Shown: positions 43,560 to 52,090 of the stretch, piece by piece | How positions within the stretch are numbered: the stretch's first letter is position 1 | How the letters are laid out: every line of letters begins with the position of its first letter | Origin: CAZAQV01 sp964487255 | GTDB lineage: Bacteria > Myxococcota_A > Polyangia > Polyangiales > CAZAQV01 | NCBI GenBank assembly: GCA_964487255.1 | Contig: CAZAQV010000009.1 | Coordinates: 124,001 to 188,000 of the forward strand | Length of the DNA: 64,000 nucleotides | Direction of reading: 5' to 3' | Program-made: the position numbers and the translations under genes | Notes under the pieces: generated by a model | Told to the model about the DNA's origin: nothing | Seen by the model: only the letters and a program-made list of their open reading frames with translations | The model's database searches: none

Positions 43560-43794
43560 TGCCACGCAGTCACCGGCCTGTGCCGTTCTCGCAGATGTGT
43601 GTGGTTTCGAAACCCTCTTATGAGAATCCCGCCTTCGAATGAAGGACGGCGGTTCTAGCACCAAGGTCGGCGGGGTTCCAGCCCGAGCAGCCCCGATTGT
43701 GTCTACCGATCCGCGAAGCGTGGTGTGATTGCCACGGCGATCGACGAAAAAACCCGTGGTTCCAACGGGTTCAAGGTTTGCACTGCCTCCCATC

Positions 43795-44412
43795 ATGGTC
43801 AAACAAAGAGGCGCCATCGGCGAGCGCGGAGTAGAGCGTGGGGTTCCCAAGCTGCGCAGAGGATTGTGCGGGGTGGCAGCTGTGATGTGCGCCGGGTTGG
43901 TGGGGACGCTGCTCGCCACAACAGACCGAAGCCTGCGCGTTCCCGTCCAAGGCGTCCATCCCGACCGTCTGGTTTCAACGTACGGAGCGCCCCGAAGCGG
44001 CGGCCGGCGGCATGCTGGGGTGGACATCTTTGCCCCCAAAGGCACCCCCGTACGCGCCGCAGGCTGGGGGTGGGTCATCGCAAAGACCACGCTCTCGCTC
44101 GGCGGGAAGGTCGTGTTTACGCTCGGCGAGGATGGGACGCTTTGTTACTACGCGCACCTCGATCAGTGGGCACCGGGACTTGAGCTTGGCGACTTCGTCG
44201 ACAAGAACACGGTGATCGGGACGGTGGGCCAAACCGGAAACGCGCGCACCACCCCGCCCCATCTGCACTTTTCGACGCGTCCCTGGTGGCGGGCCTTCAG
44301 TCACGTCGACCCGGTCACTCTGCTCAAAGAACCCGCACACGCCACGCGTCGCGTCTACAGGTATCGCTTAAGGCGAACGGGTTTGGCGTTGAGTGGGTCT
44401 TCGGGCCAGTGA
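43795..44412 (+). CDS. M23-family metallopeptidase
   Basis: About 205 aa from ATG 43795. One TM or signal segment (GLCGVAAVMCAGLVGTLLA) precedes an M23 (lysostaphin-type) domain: GGRRHAGVDIFAPKGTPV gives the HxxxD zinc ligands, YYAHLDQW and PPHLHFS the remaining His. It probably cuts or binds peptidoglycan cross-links in the periplasm. The last 58 bp overlap the convergent hrpB gene, an unusually long antisense overlap; both C-termini look natural. Confidence 0.82.
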   Translation: MVKQRGAIGERGVERGVPKLRRGLCGVAAVMCAGLVGTLLATTDRSLRVPVQGVHPDRLVSTYGAPRSGGRRHAGVDIFAPKGTPVRAAGWGWVIAKTTLSLGGKVVFTLGEDGTLCYYAHLDQWAPGLELGDFVDKNTVIGTVGQTGNARTTPPHLHFSTRPWWRAFSHVDPVTLLKEPAHATRRVYRYRLRRTGLALSGSSGQ

Positions 44413-46811
44413 TGCTTGGGATAACGCCGGCTTAGCTCTTTGCGCAGCGCTGGGTAGTGGCGCTCCCAGAAGCCCGGAAGGTCGCTGGTAACTTGCACGG
44501 CGCGACCATTGGGGGCCCAAAGGTGCAAGGTAAGCGGGGTTCCTGCAACACGCGGCGTCTCGGTCATGCCGAAAAACTCCTGCAGATAGCTCGCAGCCCA
44601 GGGCGGTCGGTCGGGTTCGTAGTGGACCTCGACTCCTCGACGGCCCGGAATATCGATGCGCAGCGGCGTCTGCTCTTCGAGGGCGCGTTGCCGCTCGGGG
44701 GCGAGGCTGTAACGAAAGACGGACAGCGGGTCGGCACTACGCACGTCCGCAAGCGAAGAGGCTGAAGCACACGCTTGCGCAAGTGTACGTTCAAGCCCTT
44801 CGTCGATGCTGGCCGTGGCTTCGCCCAGAAGCTCGAGTCGCCGCCGCAGCGTTTGACGTTCATCGAGGTCGAGCACAGCACCAAGGCCACTCTTGTCGAT
44901 GACTTCGCGAAGTACGGCTGCGACCTCAGCCCCCGATGTGGCTTTGCTCTCGCTCGCCTCGACCTCGACGGCACCCAGCGACACGACGGCACGCTTGAGC
45001 ACACGGTCGGCTTTGGCGTCGTAGTGCCACGTCGTTTGCTCCTGGAAACGATCGAGAAAGACCTCGAGTACGCTGTCCTCCGCGACGGGCGCAATCGATA
45101 CCGCTTGCTGCCGACCAAGGGGTCCCTTGCTCCCAAGGACGATGGCAAACTGTCCCTCGGTGTGCGTTCCCGGCGGCTCAGGTAGCTCGAACGAACTACC
45201 GTCCACGGTTGCCAACCGTGCGCCAGCGATTCGCCCTAGCCTTTGCGAAAAGCCCTGTAGCAAACACGCCTCAAGGTCGGCCTGCTCCTCGTCCATAGGG
45301 CGCACGGCTTCATCGCGCGCACCAACAATGTTGGCCAAGCGATCCGCGGAACGGAAGATGGCGCGGAGGGTCGTGCGGTCGATGCCGACCGCTTCGGCCG
45401 AGCGAGCGTCGGTGTTTTCGAGCAGCCAACGCAAGGTGCTCCAAAAGTCACTTTCGTCGCGGCGCGGCGACCTTTCCTCAAGCACGGCAACCATCATCGC
45501 GGCGCGATACGAGACCTGACGCGACTGGGCTTCGAGCAGCATCACTGCGGTGCGTGGGTGCACCGGCATGGCGGCCATTGCCGCACCTTTGTCGGTAATG
45601 CGCCCTGAGGCGTCCAATGCGCCCAACCCCCTGAGCTGCGCTTGCGCGCCTTGCCAACGTGCCAAGGGCGGTGGGTCCAAAAATGGCGGCGCATCGACCC
45701 CGAGTGAAGCCAACAATAGCGCGGGGCCCGCACAATCGGCGGACTGAAGTTCGGGTTTGTCGAACGCGGGTCGGCCGCGAACGCTCGCTTCATCAAACAA
45801 GCGCACGCACACGCCCGGCCCCACACGACCCGCACGCCCCGCCCGTTGTTCAAGCGACGAACGTGGACTGGGTCTCGTTTCGAGGCTTGTAAAACCTGTG
45901 CTCGGATCGACGCGCGCGCGACGCGACAGCCCCGTATCGACCACGGCGTTGAGGTCGGGCACGGTAAGCGAGGTCTCCGCGACTCGCGTCGCGAAAATCA
46001 CTTGTGGGGCTTCGTGCTCCGAACGCCGCCGGAGAACGCCTTTCTGCTCAGCAAACGATTGCGCACCGAAGAGCTCGGCCGTGTCGAACTTAAAATCGGC
46101 TCGTAGTTGTTCTGTCGCACGCCGTGCCGAGCTCATCTCGGAGCGTCCTGGCACAAACACGAGTGCACGCATGCGCTCTCCACTTTTCTGTGCGCGAATC
46201 AGCAGGTTTCTCACGGCTCTCGCGATGTGCGCGTCGTCTCGTTCACCGGAACGCGGCGGCAGGTACTCAACCGTCACAGGGTGCAGGCGACCCGGGACTT
46301 CAATGCGTGGTGCAGCGAGAAACGTTGACAGTTTCTCGGCGTCAAGCGTCGCGCTCATCACAATCAGGTTCGGGCCTGTTCTTTTCTTGCGGGCTGCTAA
46401 GCATGCGCAGAGCGCAAGATCGATATCCACGCTCCGCTCGTGAAACTCGTCGAGGACGACCGTGTCGCGTTCGCCAAGCCCTTCGCCAGACGCAAGCATT
46501 CGCATGAACACGCCCGTCGTGACGTACAAGACTTTGGTCTGCGCACTCTGCTTGCTGTCAAAGCGCACCGCGTAACCCACCTGAGCGCCAACCTTTTGTC
46601 CGAGTTCTTCGCACACGCGCAGCGCGGCGTGACTGGCGGCGACGCGGCGTGGCTGCACGCAGATGACGCGTCCGCCGTCGCGGCGGAGCGCCCAGGGCAC
46701 ACGCGTGGTCTTGCCAGCGCCCGGCTCAGCGACCAGCACCAGCGCACCCTGCTCGAGCACCAAGTCCTTGATACGCGGCAAATGCGCATCTACCGGCAGC
46801 TTGTCTTTCAA
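44355..46811 (-). CDS. hrpB: ATP-dependent RNA helicase HrpB
   Basis: 818 aa if started at TTG 46811, giving the normal HrpB beginning (KDKLPVDAHLPRIKDLV). An ATG at 46964 would add residues encoded by the 110-bp repeat relative and is unlikely. Superfamily 2 DEAH helicase: Walker A VAEPGAGKTTRVPW, TTGVFMRMLA, DEFHERSVDIDLAL (DEFH form), MSATLDAEKLSTFL, ATRVAETSLTVPDL, QRAGRAGRVGPG. The C-terminal HrpB domain ends YPKHHWPEDPLNAKP, diagnostic for the family. Cytoplasmic; cellular role poorly defined in general. Confidence 0.9.
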   Translation of the reverse strand: MKDKLPVDAHLPRIKDLVLEQGALVLVAEPGAGKTTRVPWALRRDGGRVICVQPRRVAASHAALRVCEELGQKVGAQVGYAVRFDSKQSAQTKVLYVTTGVFMRMLASGEGLGERDTVVLDEFHERSVDIDLALCACLAARKKRTGPNLIVMSATLDAEKLSTFLAAPRIEVPGRLHPVTVEYLPPRSGERDDAHIARAVRNLLIRAQKSGERMRALVFVPGRSEMSSARRATEQLRADFKFDTAELFGAQSFAEQKGVLRRRSEHEAPQVIFATRVAETSLTVPDLNAVVDTGLSRRARVDPSTGFTSLETRPSPRSSLEQRAGRAGRVGPGVCVRLFDEASVRGRPAFDKPELQSADCAGPALLLASLGVDAPPFLDPPPLARWQGAQAQLRGLGALDASGRITDKGAAMAAMPVHPRTAVMLLEAQSRQVSYRAAMMVAVLEERSPRRDESDFWSTLRWLLENTDARSAEAVGIDRTTLRAIFRSADRLANIVGARDEAVRPMDEEQADLEACLLQGFSQRLGRIAGARLATVDGSSFELPEPPGTHTEGQFAIVLGSKGPLGRQQAVSIAPVAEDSVLEVFLDRFQEQTTWHYDAKADRVLKRAVVSLGAVEVEASESKATSGAEVAAVLREVIDKSGLGAVLDLDERQTLRRRLELLGEATASIDEGLERTLAQACASASSLADVRSADPLSVFRYSLAPERQRALEEQTPLRIDIPGRRGVEVHYEPDRPPWAASYLQEFFGMTETPRVAGTPLTLHLWAPNGRAVQVTSDLPGFWERHYPALRKELSRRYPKHHWPEDPLNAKPVRLKRYL

Positions 46812-46815
46812 GACC

Positions 46816-46970
46816 CGCGATGAGCGTGCGAGCACCAAGGTTCGCGCAGACCGCGATGAGCGAAGCGGAGGGAGAATCCAATGTGGTATCTCCACATTGT
46901 TGGTTCGGAAGGAGCGATACCGCGAAGAGCCGTAAACACAGCGCGATGAGCGTGCGAGCACCAAGGTTCG
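46816..46970. repeat. Diverged copy of the 110-bp repeat between 29-bp direct repeats
   Basis: Two identical 29-bp direct repeats (46816-46844 and 46942-46970, beginning CGCGATGAGCGTGCG) lie 126 bp apart. Between them is a sequence sharing, with the same spacing as the 38051-38270 units, CCGCGATGAG, the hairpin ATGTGG-5 nt-CCACAT, TTCGGAAG and GCGAAGAGC. It occupies the upstream region of hrpB. Confidence 0.85.
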
Positions 46971-47025
46971 GATTTGCTAAATGCAAATCCCTGGACCGAC
47001 TGCGAGCCGTGAAGAGCCAGAAGCA

Positions 47026-47466
47026 CTAGAAGTCGACGTAGATGTAGGAGTAGCCGCCCAGCGCATCGACGCGGACATTGGGATGCGCCGACTCCTTGAG
47101 GTCGATGACCAAAGCAACGTCCTTTTTGCGGCGCTCAAGTTTCGCGGTGAGGAGGGGTGTATTGAAGTAACGCATATCGAGCGGCAAACGATTGGTACGC
47201 AGATGAACGCGAGAGTTTCGAATCAGAACCGTGACCTTCTGCCCCGCCACTTGAACGTCGTATTGCGGCGTCTTCGTCGTTTGCACAAATACGCGCGCAC
47301 CGCCCGGCTGCGGAATGAACCCCGGCCATGTCACGTAGTTGTGCTTCGAGGACTTCGGCGGCGCGGGCGGCGGATTACCGGCTCCGGGTCGTACCCCATC
47401 GTAGGCCAGTGCCGTGGAGCCAAGAGCGACGATGGATACGAGGAGCATCAGAAGACGTCGGTTCAT
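47026..47466 (-). CDS. Small secreted protein with AMIN-like domain
   Basis: 146 aa from ATG 47466, chosen because it begins a good signal peptide (MNRRLLMLLVSIVALGSTALA). A Pro/Ser-rich linker precedes a beta-rich domain (GGARVFVQTTKTPQYDV, VTVLIRNSRVHLRTNRLPLDMRYF, DVALVIDLKE), resembling AMIN domains that target periplasmic proteins to peptidoglycan or secretins. No enzymatic motif is seen. An in-frame upstream extension contains the copied CehA/McbA fragment and is not part of the gene. Confidence 0.65.
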   Translation of the reverse strand: MNRRLLMLLVSIVALGSTALAYDGVRPGAGNPPPAPPKSSKHNYVTWPGFIPQPGGARVFVQTTKTPQYDVQVAGQKVTVLIRNSRVHLRTNRLPLDMRYFNTPLLTAKLERRKKDVALVIDLKESAHPNVRVDALGGYSYIYVDF

Positions 47467-47520
47467 CCCCAAATTGTAGCTGGGCGCTCGCCAGGGGAGC
47501 AACTTTACCCGGCCGAAGCC

Positions 47521-47590
47521 AGGCTTCTTCCGCAAAAACGCAAAAACGGGGCTGGACCAAGCCATTTCGCCGTCTTGCTGCCGTACTCGA
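47521..47590 (-). pseudogene. Fragment of the 3' end of a CehA/McbA-type gene
   Basis: On minus this encodes RVRQQDGEMAWSSPVFA, identical to the last residues of the intact gene ending at 50238. About 60 bp match nearly base for base, apart from an 8-bp internal duplication (CAAAAACG twice). It lies 155 bp upstream of an intact transposase gene, while the intact CehA/McbA 3' end lies next to a broken transposase. Confidence 0.7.
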
Positions 47591-47744
47591 CGGTCCTTCC
47601 CTGGTTGGTCTTTTCGGGTCCCCCGAATGGACCGCGGGTGGCGCGCCGGTTGGCGTCGATTGGCGTCGCGTTTCGGCGTGCGCAGCAAAAAGCGTCACGG
47701 TTTGGCTGCCCAAAACCGGCACGCTCATTGCCCTGTAAAGGTGT

Positions 47745-48653
47745 GTGACCTTGCCACGCTTCACCAAGCGAAAGCGCGAATCGTTGCTCATCACGCGGCG
47801 CTGTATCGGTCGGCAGTTATTGCTCCGACCCGACCGCAACACGAACCAGATCTTCCTCTATTACCTCGCGGTGGCGGCCAGAGAACACGGCATCGAGGTC
47901 CATGCTGTCGTCGTCATGAGCAACCACTTCCACCTCGTCGTCACCGACCACTTTGGCAATCGCTCTCTGTTCACGCGTGACCTCGTACGCAACGTCGCCA
48001 GTTGCATCCAAGCCTTACGCGGTACCCGGGGCGGCGTCTTCGACAAAAGCCAAGCCAACTTCACGCGCCTCGTCACGCCCGAAGCGGTTGTTCAAAAGTG
48101 TGCCTACACGCTCGTCAACCCGGTCGCCGAGGGGCTCGTCAGCTCGCATCAGAAGTGGCCTGGGGTCACAGTGGACATCGATGATATCGGCCGCCGCACC
48201 TTCCACATCAAGCGACCCCAATACTACTGCCGCAAAGACAACCCGATTTGGCCAGAGCAAATCACGCTGAAACTGACCGTGCCTCCCGAGCATGAGCCGG
48301 ACGAGTTTCGGAGAGCTTTGCGCGCTGAGGTGCGTGAGCAGCAAGAGCTGGCTCGTGAGAAAGTTCGCTTAGCTGGCAAGCGGTTTCTGGGTCGCCAGCG
48401 CGTGCTCGACACCTCGCCCTACAAACGTGCCAAGTCTTACGAGGACTTCGGCGCCCGCGTTCCGACATTTGCCACTGGCAAGGGTCAGCGAGAAGCCTTC
48501 AAACATGCCGCCACCGAACTCAAGGTTTTTCGCGCCATGTATCGAGATGCCATCAACGCCTGGAAACAGGGAATCAGGGACGCTCTGTTCCCAGAGGGCA
48601 CCTGGTGGATGGTGCACTTTCATCAAGTCGGCACGGTTTCACTGCAAATCTGA
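47745..48653 (+). CDS. RAYT/Y1-type (HUH) transposase
   Basis: 302 aa from GTG 47745. REP-associated tyrosine transposase family: RCIGRQLLLRPDR, YYLAVAAREHGIEVHAVVVMSNHFHLVV carrying the HUH motif (HFH), and CAYTLVNPVAEGLV, which matches the family's YxxxNPV region. The C-terminal ~150 residues are an extension with charged helices, as in myxobacterial versions. Such proteins mobilise or maintain short palindromic repeats. Four GGGAAGGATCGCC-type repeats lie just downstream and palindromic repeats occur elsewhere in the window; linkage is unproven. Confidence 0.82.
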   Translation: MTLPRFTKRKRESLLITRRCIGRQLLLRPDRNTNQIFLYYLAVAAREHGIEVHAVVVMSNHFHLVVTDHFGNRSLFTRDLVRNVASCIQALRGTRGGVFDKSQANFTRLVTPEAVVQKCAYTLVNPVAEGLVSSHQKWPGVTVDIDDIGRRTFHIKRPQYYCRKDNPIWPEQITLKLTVPPEHEPDEFRRALRAEVREQQELAREKVRLAGKRFLGRQRVLDTSPYKRAKSYEDFGARVPTFATGKGQREAFKHAATELKVFRAMYRDAINAWKQGIRDALFPEGTWWMVHFHQVGTVSLQI

Positions 48654-48973
48654 TTCGCATTCAGCTTCACTGCGCTCGATGCGCGACTCGCTACGTCGAT
48701 GTACTCACCGGCGAGCGCACCGGTACGTGCTGAGTATGCGAAATTCGCGCTCTCATGTCTTAACCCAGGCTGCACGACGCAACGCGCGCGCTCACAACGG
48801 CCGTCCACCTGCTCAAACGTCCTGAAACGGCGTCCACAGCCCCAATTCCACCCTCTCCAAACTCGGCAACCTGGGAAGGATCGCCCCACTCACCAACCTG
48901 GGAAGGATCGCCGCCCAAACGGGGAAGGATCGCCCCCAAGGATCGCCGGACTTTGGGCCTATAGCTGGCTCGT
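48654..48973. other. Intergenic region after the transposase
   Basis: No gene is recognised here. Its only notable content is the set of short direct repeats at 48873-48947, described separately. Confidence 0.6.
48873..48947. repeat. Four short direct repeats (GGGAAGGATCGCC)
   Basis: Copies at 48873-48885, 48900-48912 and 48922-48934 are complete; 48938-48947 has AAGGATCGCC. Spacing shrinks (27, 22, about 16 bp). Two copies are preceded by CAACCT. They lie 220 bp downstream of the transposase gene. Confidence 0.85.
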
Positions 48974-49597
48974 CTAATGGCTTGTGTTTGCCAGGTCGGT
49001 CATGGGTCGGCATTCGGCGAAGTACCCGCGGGCTTCGATCATCCTGCGCGCCTGCTCTTCGTATCGCTTCTGCTTTTTACCCATGTACTGCGAACGCCCG
49101 TGAGGATACGACGGAGCACTGCATGACGAGCCGGCCGGACACGCTTCGCTCTGACCACAACCGATACCGCAGCCCTGGAACTCGTCGGTCGTGAGAATGA
49201 AGCGGCCACCCATTTTCGGATCCGTGGTGCGAACGCCTATTAGATACGTTCCCGTCTCTTTGGCACTGAACGAAGCTGCATTCCCGTGCCCCTCCAGCGG
49301 AAACGCCTGTTCGGCCATGAAACCACCCGCAGCATCGTATCGCATAGCAGCAGGCGAAACAGGCCCTGATGCGTTGACCCTGATCACAGCTCGTCCGCCA
49401 CCCTTGCAAGCCAATGTAAAGCCCGAGATTGAATCGGACGCGTAGCGCCCCGCATGTTGGCGCTTTGGCCGAAGCTCGCCGAACACGAGTACGCGACCCA
49501 CCCTAGGCAGCGCAGTAGGCCGCCGTTCACTCTTCGCCGACTGTCCACTCGCATGACACGCGCAAAGCAGGAACATCAGCAGCCAACGAACGCTCAC
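48974..49597 (-). CDS. Small lipoprotein, unrecognised
   Basis: 207-aa predicted lipoprotein: short hydrophobic signal (WLLMFLLCAC) with Cys at 12 or 14. The central region looks like a beta-sandwich resembling bacterial pre-peptidase C-terminal domains (GFTLACKGGGRAVIRVNASG, TGTYLIGVRTTDPKMGGRF). It is followed by a Cys cluster (CGIGCGQSEACPAGSSC) and a charged C-terminal helix (KKQKRYEEQARRMIEARGYF). Function unknown. Confidence 0.65.
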   Translation of the reverse strand: MSVRWLLMFLLCACHASGQSAKSERRPTALPRVGRVLVFGELRPKRQHAGRYASDSISGFTLACKGGGRAVIRVNASGPVSPAAMRYDAAGGFMAEQAFPLEGHGNAASFSAKETGTYLIGVRTTDPKMGGRFILTTDEFQGCGIGCGQSEACPAGSSCSAPSYPHGRSQYMGKKQKRYEEQARRMIEARGYFAECRPMTDLANTSH

Positions 49598-49654
49598 AAA
49601 CGTCCCCTAAGGGAATTCGGAAACCTAGGTTCGCGGCTGGCGATAAGCACGTCG

Positions 49655-49849
49655 ATGACTCCTCCAGGCTTGATTGTGCCAGGCTTTACTCACCTCGTCA
49701 CCCGTTGCTGCATCGGAAGACGATTCTTGCTTAGACCGGACAAAGAGATGATGAGCGCGGTGCTCTACTGTCTCGCCGTTGCGGCGAAGCGCTGCACGGT
49801 GTCCGTTCATGAACTCTGCGTGATGAGTAACCATTTGTGTCTGGCATAG
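49655..49849 (+). pseudogene. Truncated RAYT-like transposase
   Basis: 64 codons starting MTPPGLIVPGFTHLVTRCC, the usual beginning of this transposase group, and colinear with the gene at 47745. It stops after VMSNHLCLA: the HUH motif HFH has become HLC and a stop follows, so it is inactive. No continuing homologous frame was seen downstream. The two copies are about 40% identical where they overlap, so this is an older, separate insertion. Confidence 0.75.
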
Positions 49850-50237
49850 CGGCTAAGATTGGTAGGTGCTGGAAGCGACGTGGAGTTCGGAAACCATTAG
49901 GCCCAGTTTTACGAGAGGCCGTGTGATAGCAGGAGCCCACCACGCTCATGTTCAAACTCTCGACGAATAAACCGCGATTCACGAGGTGCGGCCGCACCGC
50001 GCTAGAGGTTCAAAGGTTGAAACACAGCGAGCTGCGCCAACTGGCGCGCATCTTGGGTATCGACGATGACTTGCAAGCGCCATGGGTAAGTACAACGCAC
50101 ACACCTGGCAGCCTCGTCGATCTCCGCACAAAGAGCTTGACCTGCCACGTTCAGGCGTCGGAACGGCCTTGTTCAGACGTCGGAACATCCCCCTTCGCCC
50201 AGGCTTCGGCAGGACAACGAAGAGGCGATGCCGCTTT
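49850..50237. other. Region without a supported gene
   Basis: About 390 bp between the broken transposase and the CehA/McbA gene. Open frames exist but none has a recognisable family, signal peptide or ribosome site. Probably decayed insertion sequence. Confidence 0.5.
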
Positions 50238-52085
50238 CTAGGCTTCCTCTGCAAAAACGGGGCTGGACCAGGCCATTTCGCCGTCTTGCTGCCGTACTCG
50301 CACGTACAGGTACTTTTGAGCATCGAGTTCGGCGCGCTCTTCGAAACGTGGCGCCGTGAGGTCCCAGCGTTTGCGCACCCCCTGCGCATCAACGAGTTCG
50401 ACGCTGCGAAGCGGCGCCGTGCCGTGAACCTGCACCAGGACCTGCGCGCCACGAAGGTCTGCAACCGCACCCATCGGGGATCCATTAACCTCGAAGTTGA
50501 GGTTGATCTTGGCCCCGCTAGTCGCGTAGCACCGCCGCGCGCGAATCGCGTCTAGGATAGCCTGTCGCGTACAAGCCGAGGCCTGAACGGCAGTGAGCCC
50601 TGTGCGAAAAGGGTCTCGCTTGCGCGCAACCCCGTGGTGCCAAAGCAAGCCGTGGCCGTCTGAACTTGCGATGAACCCAAAGCGATGACCTCGCTGAAGC
50701 ACGGCGTCCACCATTTGGTCGCGCAGTTCGCCACGCTGACCAAGCTCATGCGCCCAGTGCTCGTAGCAGCCGTGACAGGAGCAAATTTCCCAGACAGGTT
50801 GCCCCACTTCGTCATGCGCGCTTTCGTTCGCGCCCGTCCAACCCACGTGGTGCGGTACAGCGAACCCGCCTGCAGCTTTGACGGCCTCGACAATCTCGTC
50901 ACCTTCTGTAAGCACGTCGCGCGAGTACACCTTCCGTGAAAACTCGGGGAAATAGCACACCTTATGTCCTGGTCCGGGGTGCATCTTGGCGGTCCACTCG
51001 TAGGCGAGCAGCGTCACGAAGGTGCCGGGCTCGTGGTGGGACTCCGCGACGCGCTGCAGGTAGCCCCACTCCACACTCTCGATTCGCTTTCCGAGAAAGG
51101 ACTCGTGGTCGGTCAGGGCGCAAAAGTCATCGCCGTACCGATACCGCGCACGCAAGTACGGCTCATCTGCGCTTCCGATGCCGTCCGAGTGTGCGCTGTG
51201 TTGGTGGATGTCGCCAAAAAGGGTGCGCAGTCCATGGGCCTGAGCGAAGTCGTCGGGCGGGCGCTCTTGGACGACGGGCGCGCGACTCGGCTGCGCTACC
51301 CGAGCCCGCTTGAGGGGTGGGCGAGCGCCACTGGGCGGGGCCTGGGCTTGCACGCGAATCCCTTTGCGTTCGCGCCATGCGACAAGCATGCGCGACCCTG
51401 ACACCACGGCTGCCGCGCGTCGTCCGCGGCACCCCCAACCACCCTCACCTACCGGCTGTCGGAGAGCAAAGCCTTTATCGTTTACGTCCTGCCGCCAGTA
51501 TTGATGTGCACCACGTCCGACGATCGCGACGGCGCCCTCGTCCGCGGCCACGAGAGAAGCGAACTCGAAAGACTGCTCTTCGCCTTGCATGTCCCGATCA
51601 CGCCCGACCATCGGCGTGTCAACTTCCCAAACCTCACCCTTGCCGTCGACAAAGCGAAGGGCGATCCATTTTGCGATGTCGGGCTCATGATTGTCCTCAC
51701 GCAAGTTGTGATGAAACGCAACCCACGCGCCCCCTGGCACTTCAAGAACGTAAGGCGCTGCCACCGTCCCGTGCCCTTCCCACACTTTGGTCTCTAGCCC
51801 AGACTCAGATCGACACCACAACGTGTTGAGATACCCCTGTCGCGTGACCCACACGCTCCACACACCGTTGCTGTGGACCCGGTCTTCATCCACGCTCGGC
51901 TCGGGGATAGGCGTTCGCACTCCGTTCGGCGGGCCTACTAGCTCACCCGATTCATCGATGCGAAAAGAAAGCATCGCCTCGGCGACACCGTCCGAGCAAC
52001 GCACGCGGAGCACAACCCCGGGCGTATCGGCCTCCAATGAGGGGCTCCGCAGATACAGCTCCGGCTTTTGTTCGAGCAAAAGCAT
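50238..52085 (-). CDS. CehA/McbA-type (DUF3604-like) PHP metallohydrolase
   Basis: 615 aa, no signal peptide seen. Residues 1 to about 240 form a beta-propeller-like part (GVWSVWVTRQGYLNTLWCR, APYVLEVPGGAWVAFHHN). A Pro/Arg linker leads to the PHP domain: LFGDIHQHSAHSDGIG (metal HxH), ALTDHES, AVPHHVGW and FIASSDGHGLLWHHG. The C-terminus YVRVRQQDGEMAWSSPVF is typical of the family. Third member in this window. Its last ~60 bp are duplicated at 47521-47590. The neighbouring membrane gene (52091-53317) is transcribed into it with a 5-bp gap. Confidence 0.82.
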   Translation of the reverse strand: MLLLEQKPELYLRSPSLEADTPGVVLRVRCSDGVAEAMLSFRIDESGELVGPPNGVRTPIPEPSVDEDRVHSNGVWSVWVTRQGYLNTLWCRSESGLETKVWEGHGTVAAPYVLEVPGGAWVAFHHNLREDNHEPDIAKWIALRFVDGKGEVWEVDTPMVGRDRDMQGEEQSFEFASLVAADEGAVAIVGRGAHQYWRQDVNDKGFALRQPVGEGGWGCRGRRAAAVVSGSRMLVAWRERKGIRVQAQAPPSGARPPLKRARVAQPSRAPVVQERPPDDFAQAHGLRTLFGDIHQHSAHSDGIGSADEPYLRARYRYGDDFCALTDHESFLGKRIESVEWGYLQRVAESHHEPGTFVTLLAYEWTAKMHPGPGHKVCYFPEFSRKVYSRDVLTEGDEIVEAVKAAGGFAVPHHVGWTGANESAHDEVGQPVWEICSCHGCYEHWAHELGQRGELRDQMVDAVLQRGHRFGFIASSDGHGLLWHHGVARKRDPFRTGLTAVQASACTRQAILDAIRARRCYATSGAKINLNFEVNGSPMGAVADLRGAQVLVQVHGTAPLRSVELVDAQGVRKRWDLTAPRFEERAELDAQKYLYVRVRQQDGEMAWSSPVFAEEA

Positions 52086-52090
52086 CTTTG

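Noticed and set aside
46812..46964. N-terminal extension of hrpB to ATG 46964
   Set aside because: It translates the interspersed repeat; HrpB homology starts at the TTG at 46811.
49949..50241. 97-codon frame after the broken transposase
   Set aside because: No domain, no ribosome site, and its end runs antisense into the CehA/McbA gene.
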